Assembly (NCBI RefSeq): GCF_020510585.1
Contig: NZ_CP075190.1
Location: forward strand, 3,346,001 to 3,410,000
Reading direction: 5' to 3'
Length of the DNA stretch: 64,000 nt
Source: Ferribacterium limneticum
GTDB taxonomy: Bacteria > Pseudomonadota > Gammaproteobacteria > Burkholderiales > Rhodocyclaceae
Positions within the stretch are counted from its first letter, which is position 1. Each line of letters starts with the position of its first letter. The notes beneath the pieces were generated by a model, which saw only the letters and a program-made list of their open reading frames with translations, searched no databases and had not been told where the DNA came from. The position numbers were made by a program, and so were the translations under genes. Of this stretch, positions 52,819 through 60,593 are shown one piece after another.

Positions 52819-53136
52819 TCACTGGGGGAATTCGGTCATCAGTTTATCGACTATCCACGCCGCTTCGGCTTCGGATAGGAAGGCTTTCCACGGCGGCATC
52901 GGCGTGCCGGGGCGGCCGTAGTAGATCGTCGCGGCGAGGCCCTCGGCCGGCTTGTCGCGCAGGGTTTCGGGCAGCAGCGCCGGACCAAGCCCGCCTTTGA
53001 GCGTCATGCCGTGGCAGGAGCCGCAATCCTGGCGGACGAGGTGCACGAGTTCCTTCTGGCGTGACGCTTCCGGTTCGCCGGCCAATCCCACGGTCGACAG
53101 GAAAAAAAGGCCAAAAATGAAATTACTCGGCGACAA
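52819..53136 (-). CDS. nirC: NirC, small c-type cytochrome
   Basis: This 105-residue monohaem cytochrome has the motif CGSCH (Cys38-His42) and the distal ligand region around GTPMPPWKAFLSEAEA. I start at TTG 53136: GGAAGGGG lies six bases upstream and the reading gives a signal peptide MSPSNFIFGLFFLSTVGLAG. It overlaps the cupredoxin stop by 14 bp. The signal peptide core is encoded by dispersed-repeat copy F and is almost the same as that of NirN. NirC donates electrons in haem d1 maturation or to NirS. Confidence 0.87.
   Translation of the reverse strand: MSPSNFIFGLFFLSTVGLAGEPEASRQKELVHLVRQDCGSCHGMTLKGGLGPALLPETLRDKPAEGLAATIYYGRPGTPMPPWKAFLSEAEAAWIVDKLMTEFPQ
53087..53123 (-). repeat. Dispersed repeat, copy F (inside nirC signal peptide)
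   Basis: CCCACGGTCGACAGGAAAAA followed by AAGGCCAAAAATGAAAT on the plus strand. Read in the nirC frame, it encodes FIFGLFFLSTVG. The repeat end touches the stop codon of the cupredoxin gene. Confidence 0.85.
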
Positions 53137-53455
53137 GGACGACCCCTTCCATTTCAGGGTGCGGCCCACAGTGATAAGGGTAGCGACCCGGCTTATCGAA
53201 ACGACGCTGCCAGCTTTCTTCGGGGAACATCCGCTCGGACTCCAGTCCGCCTTCGGCCGGGAAAACAACCGAATGGCTGGTCCGCTTTTCGTGATTGGTC
53301 CACCGCACGCTGTCGCCCGCCTTGATGCTCACTTCGGCCGGCAGGTATTTGTAGCCCTCGATCCGCACCTCGGCCACGTTTTCGGCCAGCACGGAAAAAG
53401 AAAAGAGCGCCAGCACAAGCGGCGCTCTTTTCAGGCACAGCCATCCGGGATGCAT
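53123..53455 (-). CDS. Cupredoxin-domain protein of the nir operon
   Basis: This 110-residue periplasmic blue-copper-like protein has a signal peptide (LVLALFSFSVLA) and a cupredoxin domain with type 1 copper ligands visible as His in RTSHSVVF, then Cys, His and Met in YHCGPHPEMEG. It is shorter than azurin and pseudoazurin and closer to plastocyanin-like domains. The start at ATG 53455 gives a normal signal peptide, and 53473 is possible. It lies between the di-haem cytochrome and nirC genes, so it is inferred to be an electron donor to NirS or a partner in d1 maturation. Confidence 0.83.
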   Translation of the reverse strand: MHPGWLCLKRAPLVLALFSFSVLAENVAEVRIEGYKYLPAEVSIKAGDSVRWTNHEKRTSHSVVFPAEGGLESERMFPEESWQRRFDKPGRYPYHCGPHPEMEGVVLVAE

Positions 53456-53479
53456 GACGAGTCCGGATGGCATTTGGCT

Positions 53480-54313
53480 TTACTGCTTGGCAGCCTTCAC
53501 ATCGCCGTCGGCACCCAGACCAATCGTGTGGCCGAAGGAAACGTGATGGAAACGACCGCCGGCGTTGTCGGCGTGAATGGCGATGCCGAACGGCACAGCC
53601 TTGCCCGGGGCCAGAACGGCGTTACCAGCCAGCTTGCGGGTGAAGGTCACGGTGTAGGTATCGCCCGCCTTGGCGCCTTCCGCCGTCGCCCCTGCCTTGC
53701 CGCCTTCCATGCTGCGCTTGTCGGCGACGAAACCGTCAGCCGACTTGCCACTGCTCTTCCACTGCACCAGGTCCATGGCGCCGGCGGAGACATACTTGGT
53801 CTTGTCCTTGCCCTTAGGCATGCCCTTGGCGTCTTCATGGCAGGCTGCCCAGCAACCGGCCTGATCGCCCAGCGGCACCTTGTCGTTCGGGAACATGACG
53901 GTAGCCTTGAGCTCGTTGTCCTTGTCGGACTTGTCGAAGCCGCCCGTCGGCGCCTTGAAGGTCAGGCGAACATATAGATTGCTGGCATCGTAGGCAGCCT
54001 GCACGGTAACCGGGTAGCTCATCGTCTTGGGCGCGCCCTTCGGCTCCATTTCCTTGCTGGCCAGGCGTTTCAGATCAAGACTCAGCTTGCCGTCCTCGAC
54101 GTGGCAGCCGGCGCAGGTTTCGCCTTTTTTCAGGCCGCTGGCACCGCTGTGCTCACCCTTGCCCTGAATCCACTCGATCGGCGCAGCGCCCGGGTGGAAA
54201 ACGTGGATCGTGCTCTTGGCAGCCTTGTTCCAGTCCGGCGCCGCGATGGCCGATTGCGAACCGAGGGCGACAAAGGCGCCAAACACTGCCAGGGAAACGA
54301 GATTCTTTTTCAT
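53480..54313 (-). CDS. Di-haem cytochrome with ethylbenzene-dehydrogenase-type haem domain
   Basis: This 277-residue exported protein has a signal peptide (cut near SAIAAPDW) and a first haem c motif CAGCH (Cys67-His71). A second site, CWAACH (Cys154-His159), is of the unusual CX3CH form. The C-terminal part resembles the haem-binding domain of ethylbenzene dehydrogenase/DMSO reductase gamma subunits (GNAVLAPGKAVPFGIAIHAD). The ATG at 54313 has GGAGATA upstream. Similar proteins stand next to nirS in other betaproteobacteria. No nirM is seen, so this or the cupredoxin may carry electrons to NirS. Confidence 0.82.
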   Translation of the reverse strand: MKKNLVSLAVFGAFVALGSQSAIAAPDWNKAAKSTIHVFHPGAAPIEWIQGKGEHSGASGLKKGETCAGCHVEDGKLSLDLKRLASKEMEPKGAPKTMSYPVTVQAAYDASNLYVRLTFKAPTGGFDKSDKDNELKATVMFPNDKVPLGDQAGCWAACHEDAKGMPKGKDKTKYVSAGAMDLVQWKSSGKSADGFVADKRSMEGGKAGATAEGAKAGDTYTVTFTRKLAGNAVLAPGKAVPFGIAIHADNAGGRFHHVSFGHTIGLGADGDVKAAKQ

Positions 54314-54389
54314 CGTGCTTATCTCCACCAAAATAATTTGCTCACCACGCAGGCCGTGTCCCCCTGCGCAAATTGCTGCTGTTTCATAT

Positions 54390-54415
54390 GCTACGGGGGC
54401 TTGCGCCCCCGTAGC
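54390..54415. other. Strong intercistronic hairpin downstream of nirS
   Basis: GCTACGGGGGC-TTGC-GCCCCCGTAGC is a perfect 11-bp stem between nirS and the cytochrome gene. On the minus strand it has no T-tract, so it may protect the nirS message 3-prime end or set partial termination rather than stop transcription fully. Confidence 0.75.
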
Positions 54416-54445
54416 TTTAAGTCACATCAAACAATCAGCAGTCGA

Positions 54446-56131
54446 TCAATAGATGTCGTGCTGGGTGTTGTAGACGTTGAACTTGCCGGTCGGCGTGATC
54501 ATCTTCGGATCGGTGATGACCTTCTTCAGGGTCAGCGTCGCATCGTCATAGACGACGATGGCCGACTGGTCAGCCTTGCCACCCCACAGCGAGATCCAGA
54601 CTTCCTTGCCGTCGGCGCTGTATTCCGGATGCACGGCGCGCTTGGTGGCCTTGGTTTCCGGCAGGCCGGAATCCTTCGCCACGTTGATCACCTTGACCGG
54701 TTTGGACAGGTCAGCCACGTCCCAGATGGCGACGGATTCAGCCAGCGTCTTGTCCGGGTTCTGTGGCGAGTCAGCCCACAGGTGCTTGGACTTCGGATGG
54801 GTCTTGACGAACAGGTTGCCCGGTACGTGTTTGACTTCCTGAACCACCTTCCAGTTGAACTCCTTGAACTTGGCATCCGACTTCTTATCCGACGGCGTAC
54901 TGATCAGGGTCAGGACATCGGCACCGAGGTGCCCCGTCGTCCATACCGGACCGAATTTCGGATGGGTAAAGTTGGCGCCACGACCCGGGTGCGGGATCTT
55001 GGCGGTATCGACCAGCGCAGCCAGCTTGCCGGTCTTGGTATCAACCGCAGCGATCTTGTTGGAGGCGTTGGCGGCCACCAGGAAGTAACGCTTGGAAGCA
55101 TCCCAGCCGCCGTCATGCAGGAACTTGGCGGAACCGACCGTGGTCGTCTTGAGGTTTTCGATATCGGAATAATCGACCAGCAGAATCTGACCGGTTTCCT
55201 TGATGTTGATAACCCATTCCGGCTTGATGAAGGAGGCGACGATCGAGGCGACGCGCGGCTCCGGATGGTATTCGCCATCGACGGTCATGCCACGGGTGGA
55301 CACGACCTTGCGCGGCTTGAGCGTGTCGCCGTCCATGATCACGTACTGGGGCGGCCAGTAGGAGCCTGCCACGGCGTACTTGTCTTCAAAGCCCTTGAAC
55401 TTGGAGGTATCGACCGAGCGGGCATCGAAGCCGATCTTGACTTCAGCCACCACCGCCGGATTTTCCATCCACAGGTCGATCAGCGACAGACGGCCATCGC
55501 GACCGATCACGTAAACATAACGGCCGGAAGCGGACAGACGCGAAATGTGCACCGCGTAGCCGGTCTTGACGATACTGCGGATTTCCTTGGTATCGCCGTC
55601 GATCAGGGCCACTTCGCCGGTATCGCGCAGGGTGACCGAGAACATGTTCTTGAGGTTGTACTTGTTCATCTGCTTGGTCGGACGCTGATCGACCGGCACG
55701 ATGACCTTCCACGAATCGAGTGTTTCCTTGAAGCTGTACTCCGGCGGAACGTCCGGCGTGTTCTGGATATACTTGGCCATCAGCGACAGTTCTTCCTTGG
55801 TCAGGATGTCGTCGAAATTGACCATGCCACCATCGGTACCGTAGCCGATGATCTTTTCAAGCCGGTTCTGGCCGAGCTTGAGCGTGCCGCCTTCGGTCAC
55901 GTTGCCGTCCTTGTCCTTCTTCGACCAGTGCGGCTCCAGGTTCTTGCCGGTGGCGCCCTTGCGCAGCACGCCGTGGCAACCGGCGCAACGTTCGAAGTAA
56001 ATCTTCTTGGCGGTTTCTTTTTCAGCAGCCGTCATGCTCGGTGCCGCCTTGGCGGTTTCCTGAGCGAAGGCCGAACCCATGGCAACAACCATGGCGCTAA
56101 GTGCAAGCATCCCCACTACTGTTTTCTTCAT
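54446..56131 (-). CDS. nirS: Cytochrome cd1 nitrite reductase
   Basis: This 561-residue periplasmic enzyme reduces nitrite to nitric oxide. It has a signal peptide (cut near GSAFAQE), a cytochrome c domain with CAGCH (Cys49-His53), and the d1 propeller (YVYVIGRDGRLSLIDLWM, SYWPPQYVIMDGDTLKPRKV, EYHPEPRVASIVAS, NFTHPKFGPVW). ATG 56131 has AGGAGA upstream and gives a proper signal peptide. A frame from 56215 adds residues before it that do not belong. It is the first gene of nirS-cyt-cupredoxin-nirCF(DL)GH, with a perfect DNR/FNR box 87 bp upstream. Confidence 0.97.
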   Translation of the reverse strand: MKKTVVGMLALSAMVVAMGSAFAQETAKAAPSMTAAEKETAKKIYFERCAGCHGVLRKGATGKNLEPHWSKKDKDGNVTEGGTLKLGQNRLEKIIGYGTDGGMVNFDDILTKEELSLMAKYIQNTPDVPPEYSFKETLDSWKVIVPVDQRPTKQMNKYNLKNMFSVTLRDTGEVALIDGDTKEIRSIVKTGYAVHISRLSASGRYVYVIGRDGRLSLIDLWMENPAVVAEVKIGFDARSVDTSKFKGFEDKYAVAGSYWPPQYVIMDGDTLKPRKVVSTRGMTVDGEYHPEPRVASIVASFIKPEWVINIKETGQILLVDYSDIENLKTTTVGSAKFLHDGGWDASKRYFLVAANASNKIAAVDTKTGKLAALVDTAKIPHPGRGANFTHPKFGPVWTTGHLGADVLTLISTPSDKKSDAKFKEFNWKVVQEVKHVPGNLFVKTHPKSKHLWADSPQNPDKTLAESVAIWDVADLSKPVKVINVAKDSGLPETKATKRAVHPEYSADGKEVWISLWGGKADQSAIVVYDDATLTLKKVITDPKMITPTGKFNVYNTQHDIY

Positions 56132-56217
56132 CTTTCTATCTCCTGGATCGAAATAATTCGCGCCCATCTCCCTCAACGCGATGTCCGCAAGGTTGAACCT
56201 GAGCCCCTTCTGCATCC

Positions 56218-56231
56218 TTGATGCTCATCAA
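56218..56231. promoter_or_regulatory. DNR/FNR box between nirS and nirE
   Basis: TTGAT-GCTC-ATCAA is a perfect FNR/DNR-family site. Its centre is 87-100 bp from the nirS ATG, which puts transcription start near 56183 for a -41.5 arrangement. It may also serve the divergent nirE, whose ATG is 160 bp away. Confidence 0.88.
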
Positions 56232-56389
56232 TCTTTTCCAGCAGATAAATCCATTACATTCAAATGGTTATAGTTATTTATAACTACATAATTAATACTT
56301 TAGGTGTATATCGATCATTCATTGACTTCCCGCTATTGGCAGGCGCCCTGTCCCGCATTAGGATGGCCGCCCAAAGGCAGGGATTACGC

Positions 56390-57154
56390 ATGAACAAGCT
56401 GAACAAACTCGCAGCCGGAAAAGTCTGGCTGGTTGGCGCCGGCCCCGGCGATCCGGACTTGCTGACCGTCAAGGCGGCGCGCCTGATAGCGGCCGCCGAT
56501 GCACTCGTCTACGACCATCTGGTCAGCGATGGAATCATGGATCTGGCCCGCGCCGATGCCCGTCGCATCTACGCCGGCAAGGAAGCGTCGAAGCACACGC
56601 TGCCCCAGGATTCGATCAACGAATTGCTGGTCAAACTCGCCCGGGAAGGCCTCTCGGTCGTCCGCCTCAAGGGCGGCGACCCGTTCATTTTCGGCCGCGG
56701 CGGCGAAGAACTCGAAACCCTGGTCGCCTCCGGAATTCCCTTCGAAGTCGTCCCCGGCGTTACCGCCGCTGCCGGCTGCGCCGCCTATTCCGGCTTCCCG
56801 CTCACCCACCGCGATCACGCCCAATCGGTCACCTTTGTCACCGGGCATCTCAAGGACGGCACGGTCAATCTCGACTGGCCGGCGCTGGCCCGGCCGCGGC
56901 AGACCGTCGTCTTCTACATGGGCATCGGTGCCGTCGAAGAAATCTGCCGGCAGATGATCAACCACGGCCTGCCCTCGCTGACCCCGGCCGCGGTGATTCG
57001 CAACGGCACCCAGGCCGATCAGAAAACCCTGCTGGCCACGCTCGGCACCCTGCCCCATCGCATTGCCGAATCTGGCATCAAGCCACCGGCACTGATCGTC
57101 GTCGGCAGCGTCGTCGGCCTGCACGAAAAACTCAACTGGTTCGAAAAACAATGA
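56390..57154 (+). CDS. nirE: Uroporphyrinogen-III C-methyltransferase (SUMT)
   Basis: This 254-residue SAM-dependent enzyme makes precorrin-2, the first step from uroporphyrinogen III towards sirohaem and haem d1. Motifs are VWLVGAGPGDPDLLTVKA, VYDHLVSDGIM, LKGGDPFIFGRGGEE and VVPGVTAAAGCAAYSG. The ATG at 56390 has AGGG eight bases upstream, and an upstream frame to 56264 was rejected. Its position next to nirS supports the nirE name. By sequence alone it could also be called cobA. Confidence 0.92.
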   Translation: MNKLNKLAAGKVWLVGAGPGDPDLLTVKAARLIAAADALVYDHLVSDGIMDLARADARRIYAGKEASKHTLPQDSINELLVKLAREGLSVVRLKGGDPFIFGRGGEELETLVASGIPFEVVPGVTAAAGCAAYSGFPLTHRDHAQSVTFVTGHLKDGTVNLDWPALARPRQTVVFYMGIGAVEEICRQMINHGLPSLTPAAVIRNGTQADQKTLLATLGTLPHRIAESGIKPPALIVVGSVVGLHEKLNWFEKQ

Positions 57155-57549
57155 AACTTCTCTGGCTTATCGCCCTCCTCTTCGCCACCTCGGCGCAGGC
57201 CTATACCGGCCAGGAACTGCGCGGCGACTGCCAGGTGGCAAATGAAATGTACGCCGGACAAAAGTCCAGCGACCCTTTCCAGGCCATTCGCAGCGCCCGC
57301 TGCATCGCCTACGTCGCCGGCTTTGCCGACAGCTACGGGGTCAGTGACTATCTGGCCGAACAGGTCGGCGTCAAACTCAACGCCTTCTGCCTGCCGAAAG
57401 ACCCCGACCTGTCGATGCGCCTCGTCCGTGCCGTCGTCATCCATGTCGAACGCGTACCGCCCAACACGACCGTCAGCCCGGCCACACTGGTCGCCGGCGC
57501 ACTGGCCAAAGCCTTCCCCTGCAGCGATTCACTTGAACCAAAGAAGTGA
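57151..57549 (+). CDS. Rap1a/Tai-like exported protein
   Basis: This 132-residue secreted protein has a signal peptide (LIALLFATSAQA) and the Rap1a/Tai pattern LRGDCQVANEMYAG…CIAYVAGFADSYG…FCLPKD…PCS, with four conserved cysteines. Rap1a is an immunity protein against a type VI effector in Serratia, but most family members have no known effector nearby, and none is seen here. The start overlaps the nirE stop (ATGA). Confidence 0.78.
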   Translation: MKLLWLIALLFATSAQAYTGQELRGDCQVANEMYAGQKSSDPFQAIRSARCIAYVAGFADSYGVSDYLAEQVGVKLNAFCLPKDPDLSMRLVRAVVIHVERVPPNTTVSPATLVAGALAKAFPCSDSLEPKK

Positions 57550-57574
57550 TTCGTGGATAATCCGCGCTCCGAAT

Positions 57575-57659
57575 GCCCCGGTGGCGGAATCGGTAGACGC
57601 AGCGGATTCAAAATCCGCCGCCGAAAGGTGTGCCGGTTCGAGTCCGGCCCGGGGCACCA
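57575..57659 (+). tRNA. tRNA-Leu(CAA)
   Basis: This is an 85-nt class II tRNA. The acceptor stem GCCCCGG pairs with CCGGGGC, and CCA is encoded. The anticodon stem GCGGA/TCCGC encloses TTCAAAA, giving the anticodon CAA. The T-arm is GCCGGTTCGAGTCCGGC. It is the attachment site of the downstream integrative element. Confidence 0.96.
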
Positions 57660-57695
57660 AATAGCATTTCCAAGCAACATCAGAAGCACCCAAGA

Positions 57696-57719
57696 ACCCG
57701 CGTAAATGCGGGTTTTTTA
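57696..57719 (+). terminator. Terminator of tRNA-Leu(CAA)
   Basis: AACCCGC-GTAAAT-GCGGGTT is followed by TTTT, starting 37 nt after the tRNA. It is nearly the same sequence and spacing as downstream of tRNA-Leu(GAG). Confidence 0.88.
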
Positions 57720-57770
57720 TTGCCTTTCGTTCTCATAGGTTCTAGGATATTCCCATACCATCCTAGCCCT

Positions 57771-57838
57771 TGTGGGGGTAACTCAGGGGGTAACAGCACC
57801 TACCCCCAAGGGTGTTACCCCCAAACACTTACCCCCAC
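57771..57838. repeat. GGGGGTAAC repeats, probable integrase arm sites
   Basis: Within 70 bp there are two GGGGGTAAC words, one CCTACCCCC, one GTTACCCCC and one CTTACCCCC, arranged as direct and inverted repeats. They lie between the tRNA and the integrase start. Arm-type binding sites of tyrosine integrases look like this. Similar GGGGTAACTC words occur at the same distance from tRNA-Leu(GAG). Confidence 0.6.
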
Positions 57839-57879
57839 TGGCTACGGCGCATCTTCGACGTTTCGACGGAGTAACAGCC

Positions 57880-59094
57880 ATGCCATTGACCGAAGTAGCT
57901 ATTCGCACAGCGAAACCGGGCGAAAAACCCTACAAGCTGGCAGACGAAAAGGGGTTATTTCTGCTGATCAACCCCAGCGGCTCCAAGTGGTGGCGCCTGA
58001 AATTCCGTGTCGACGGCAAAGAAAAGCTCCTGTCGCTTGGCACGTACCCGGATATTGGTTTGAAAAAGGCCCGGGCGGATCGTGACGACGCCCGGAAGAT
58101 GCTGGCCATTGGCATTGACCCCAGCCAGCATAGAAAGGCAACCAAAGCGGCCCGGGTGGAGTTGTCCGCCAATAGTTTCGAGGTCATCTGCCGCGAATGG
58201 CTTGAGAACAAGCGCAGCAACGTTGAAGAGGCGCAATACAAGAAAGCCCTTGCCCGTCTCGCGAAGGATGTTTTCCCCTGGATGGGAAGCCGGCCAATTG
58301 CCGAAATCACCGCCCCCGAGGTACTGACCACCCTTCGCCGGATCGATGCACGGGGCGCCCGCTACACCGCCCACAAGGTGAAAAGCGAAATCAGCCAGTG
58401 TTTCCGCTACGCCATCGCCACCGGCCGGGCAGAACGCGACCCGTGCCCAGACCTGCGGGGGGCCATTCCCGCCCCCAAGGAGGACAATCGTCCATCCATC
58501 ACCGACCCCAAGGGCGTAAGCGAGCTGCTACGGGCTATCGATGGATTCAAAGGCACGTTCGTTGTCCGCTGCGCCCTGCTACTCGCCCCGCTGCTGTTCG
58601 TGCGCCCTGGCGAGCTACGCAAGGCCGATTGGGATGGCTTCGACCTGGACAAGGGGGAGTGGCGCTACTTCATCAACAAGACAAAGACGGAACATCTGGT
58701 CCCGCTGGCTGCGCAAGCCGTGGCCATCCTGCGAGAACTGCACGCCCTGACCGGACACGGCCGCTACGTATTCCCCGGCCGCGATCCCCAATTGCCCATG
58801 AGTGATGCTGCCGTCAATGCAGCCCTGCGCCGCATGGGGTACGACACAAAGACCGAAATTACCGGGCACGGTTTCCGGGCGATGGCCCGCACCATCCTGC
58901 ATGAAGAACTGCACCAAAAGCCGGAAGTCATTGAACACCAGCTAGCTCACAGCGTTTCGGATGCCCTGGGCACCGCCTACAACCGCACCAAGTTCCTGAA
59001 GGAGCGCAAGGCGATGATGCAGCTATGGGCTGACTACTTGGACAAGCTGAAGGCGGGGGCGGACGTCATTCCGCTTCACGGTAGCGCCGCGTAA
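57880..59094 (+). CDS. Tyrosine-type site-specific integrase, P4-like
   Basis: This 404-residue recombinase has an N-terminal DUF4102 domain (MPLTEVAIRTAKPGEKPYKL) and a core-binding SAM-like domain. In the catalytic domain Arg242 is in VRPGELR, His330 and Arg333 are in GHGFR, and His356 and Tyr367 are in LAHSVSDALGTAYNR. ATG 57880 with GGAG eight bases upstream fits the family start, and an upstream frame from 57772 crosses the arm-site repeats. It lies 220 bp after tRNA-Leu(CAA) and is the likely integrase of this element. Confidence 0.95.
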   Translation: MPLTEVAIRTAKPGEKPYKLADEKGLFLLINPSGSKWWRLKFRVDGKEKLLSLGTYPDIGLKKARADRDDARKMLAIGIDPSQHRKATKAARVELSANSFEVICREWLENKRSNVEEAQYKKALARLAKDVFPWMGSRPIAEITAPEVLTTLRRIDARGARYTAHKVKSEISQCFRYAIATGRAERDPCPDLRGAIPAPKEDNRPSITDPKGVSELLRAIDGFKGTFVVRCALLLAPLLFVRPGELRKADWDGFDLDKGEWRYFINKTKTEHLVPLAAQAVAILRELHALTGHGRYVFPGRDPQLPMSDAAVNAALRRMGYDTKTEITGHGFRAMARTILHEELHQKPEVIEHQLAHSVSDALGTAYNRTKFLKERKAMMQLWADYLDKLKAGADVIPLHGSAA

Positions 59095-59097
59095 CCC

Positions 59098-59216
59098 TGT
59101 GGATAACTTTGCACATAATCACATGAAAATTATTGCCTATTATTTAAGCAAATCAGCAACACCCGGAAAGCCTTGCGCGGCAATGATTTTCGAAGGATGA
59201 CGAAAATTTATCCACA
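59098..59216. other. Candidate replication origin with two DnaA boxes
   Basis: The perfect DnaA box TTATCCACA occurs on the minus strand at 59098-59106 and on the plus strand at 59208-59216. The boxes face each other around about 100 bp, much of it AT-rich (AAAATTATTGCCTATTATTT). It lies 4 bp past the integrase stop in an element that encodes its own primase-helicase, so an autonomous or inducible origin is plausible. Confidence 0.5.
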
Positions 59217-59228
59217 GACGAATGCACG

Positions 59229-59244
59229 CATAACTAGCGTTATG
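59229..59244. promoter_or_regulatory. Palindromic operator candidate
   Basis: CATAAC-TAGC-GTTATG is a perfect 6+6 inverted repeat about 110 bp upstream of the HTH regulator gene. It may be the operator of that regulator or of another element protein. Confidence 0.4.
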
Positions 59245-59286
59245 TTAAATACAAATGCACATTATTTGTGACGTTTATTGATTAAA

Positions 59287-59315
59287 TTGCACACTTGATG
59301 TGAATGCTCTATAGT
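59287..59315 (+). promoter_or_regulatory. Sigma-70 promoter of the element HTH gene
   Basis: TTGCAC, a 17-bp spacer and TATAGT form a good -35/-10 pair. The predicted start is near 59322, 32 bp before the ATG. Confidence 0.65.
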
Positions 59316-59353
59316 TTGCAAAGTCTCGCGCGCACGAAGAGGAAAATGGAACG

Positions 59354-59644
59354 ATGACAGGTGAAGAGTTCAAAGGAGCGCTAGCCGCCCTGGGGTGGAA
59401 GCAAGCCGACATTGTCCGAAAGTTGGGCGTGCATCGAAACACCGTGAGCGGGTGGGCGGCCGATGGCGCCCCCTTGTGGGTTTCGGAATACATTGGTGCG
59501 CTACTCGGCATCAAGTGTCTGCATGATGCGTTTGTCTCTGCCCCGCCCCGCCAGCGCCTTGAATCACTAGATGATGAACCGCTTGAAGGGAGCCGTGCTG
59601 CGCAGATTGCGGCCGGCCTAATTGAGCGCAAACAGGATGAGTAA
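59354..59644 (+). CDS. Small helix-turn-helix regulator of the element
   Basis: This 96-residue protein has an XRE-like helix-turn-helix at about residues 5-30 (FKGALAALGWKQADIVRKLGVHRNTVSGWA). The tail (ESLDDEPLEGSRAAQIAAGLIE) has no known domain. A clear sigma-70 promoter lies upstream. It probably controls element genes. Confidence 0.75.
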   Translation: MTGEEFKGALAALGWKQADIVRKLGVHRNTVSGWAADGAPLWVSEYIGALLGIKCLHDAFVSAPPRQRLESLDDEPLEGSRAAQIAAGLIERKQDE

Positions 59645-59734
59645 CCGCGCCTGACGGAATCAGGCAAAGCGGGCCAAGAAGGGGTTGCAGCCCCGACCGG
59701 GCCCTGACCAATCATCACTTAATTGGAGTGAATC

Positions 59735-60496
59735 ATGGCTTCGTCAAATTCTACGGCAAACCCAGATGAGTTCTTCGAGTACAACGAGCTCGTTTGGGGC
59801 GACCTGATCCATGGCACAAAGCATCTACTGCAGAAAATCGGCATAGGTATTGGAATGGCTTTCCCTGGCGAAGAGGGGGGACCAAAAAGAACGCTCAACG
59901 TAATTGACCCGCGAGGATTCAGGTGCAGGATCAGAAAATCATGGCACAGTGGGCCGGACATTTTCTGCGCGTCAATCCAGTTTCCCGGGAGAGAGAAAAG
60001 CTTTGGGGTTGGTGACTGGGAGTACTTCTCCCCCGGAATTCAACGAAAAGAAATGTTTTGGACAGATGATTTCATGGGTACCGCTGAAGCCCTGGTCGCT
60101 GCCGGCCTTGTACCTGCAGGCTACTTCCCCGGTTTTCCCGGCATGCGAAAAACCAGAGTAACCATTCTCCCAAATGGTTCGCTTCCGCAAGGTTCAGAAA
60201 AAAACCACGGGGCTGGCACTAAACTGATTGAACGATGCGCGGGCAAGAAATACCGCCTATCAGTCACCATCCCCGATGAGCTTGGTGAGCAACGGTTGGC
60301 ATTGTCGTGGCGCGCAGATGAAGTATGGGAGGCAAAAATGAAATCACTACCCCGCCCGCCAAGGATAGACGGGCCTCTTCGCCTTGCTCGCAGCCAAGCT
60401 GCAGATGTGCGACGCTCAGCGCTTCGCCTGATCTGGTCTCGCCCCAAGTTTGTACCCCAATTCAACATCCCGCCCCAAGGGCCGTTCGCGAGATAG
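59735..60496 (+). CDS. Hypothetical protein of the element
   Basis: This 253-residue protein has no family that I recognise. It has no signal peptide or membrane segment, and its composition is rich in Gly, Trp and Phe in the first half (RKSWHSGPDIFCASIQFPGR, GFPGMRKTRVTILPNG). The last 60 residues are basic and proline-rich (RPPRIDGPLRLARSQAADVRRSALRLIWSRPK). The ATG follows TTGGAGTGAATC, a usable ribosome binding site. Two short hairpins lie in the 90 bp before it. Confidence 0.6.
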   Translation: MASSNSTANPDEFFEYNELVWGDLIHGTKHLLQKIGIGIGMAFPGEEGGPKRTLNVIDPRGFRCRIRKSWHSGPDIFCASIQFPGREKSFGVGDWEYFSPGIQRKEMFWTDDFMGTAEALVAAGLVPAGYFPGFPGMRKTRVTILPNGSLPQGSEKNHGAGTKLIERCAGKKYRLSVTIPDELGEQRLALSWRADEVWEAKMKSLPRPPRIDGPLRLARSQAADVRRSALRLIWSRPKFVPQFNIPPQGPFAR

Positions 60497-60593
60497 CTGA
60501 GCACGCCGCCCCCCTAGTCCGGCCAGACGAAAAGCGGGAATCCTTCGCCCGCCTGGGTGGCTTCTTTTGAGGGAGTGCACAAAGAGGCGCCGC

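Noticed and set aside
57151..57549. Rap1a-like gene as evidence for a type VI secretion immunity pair
   Set aside because: No effector, Hcp, VgrG or other type VI genes are nearby, and most proteins of this family stand alone.
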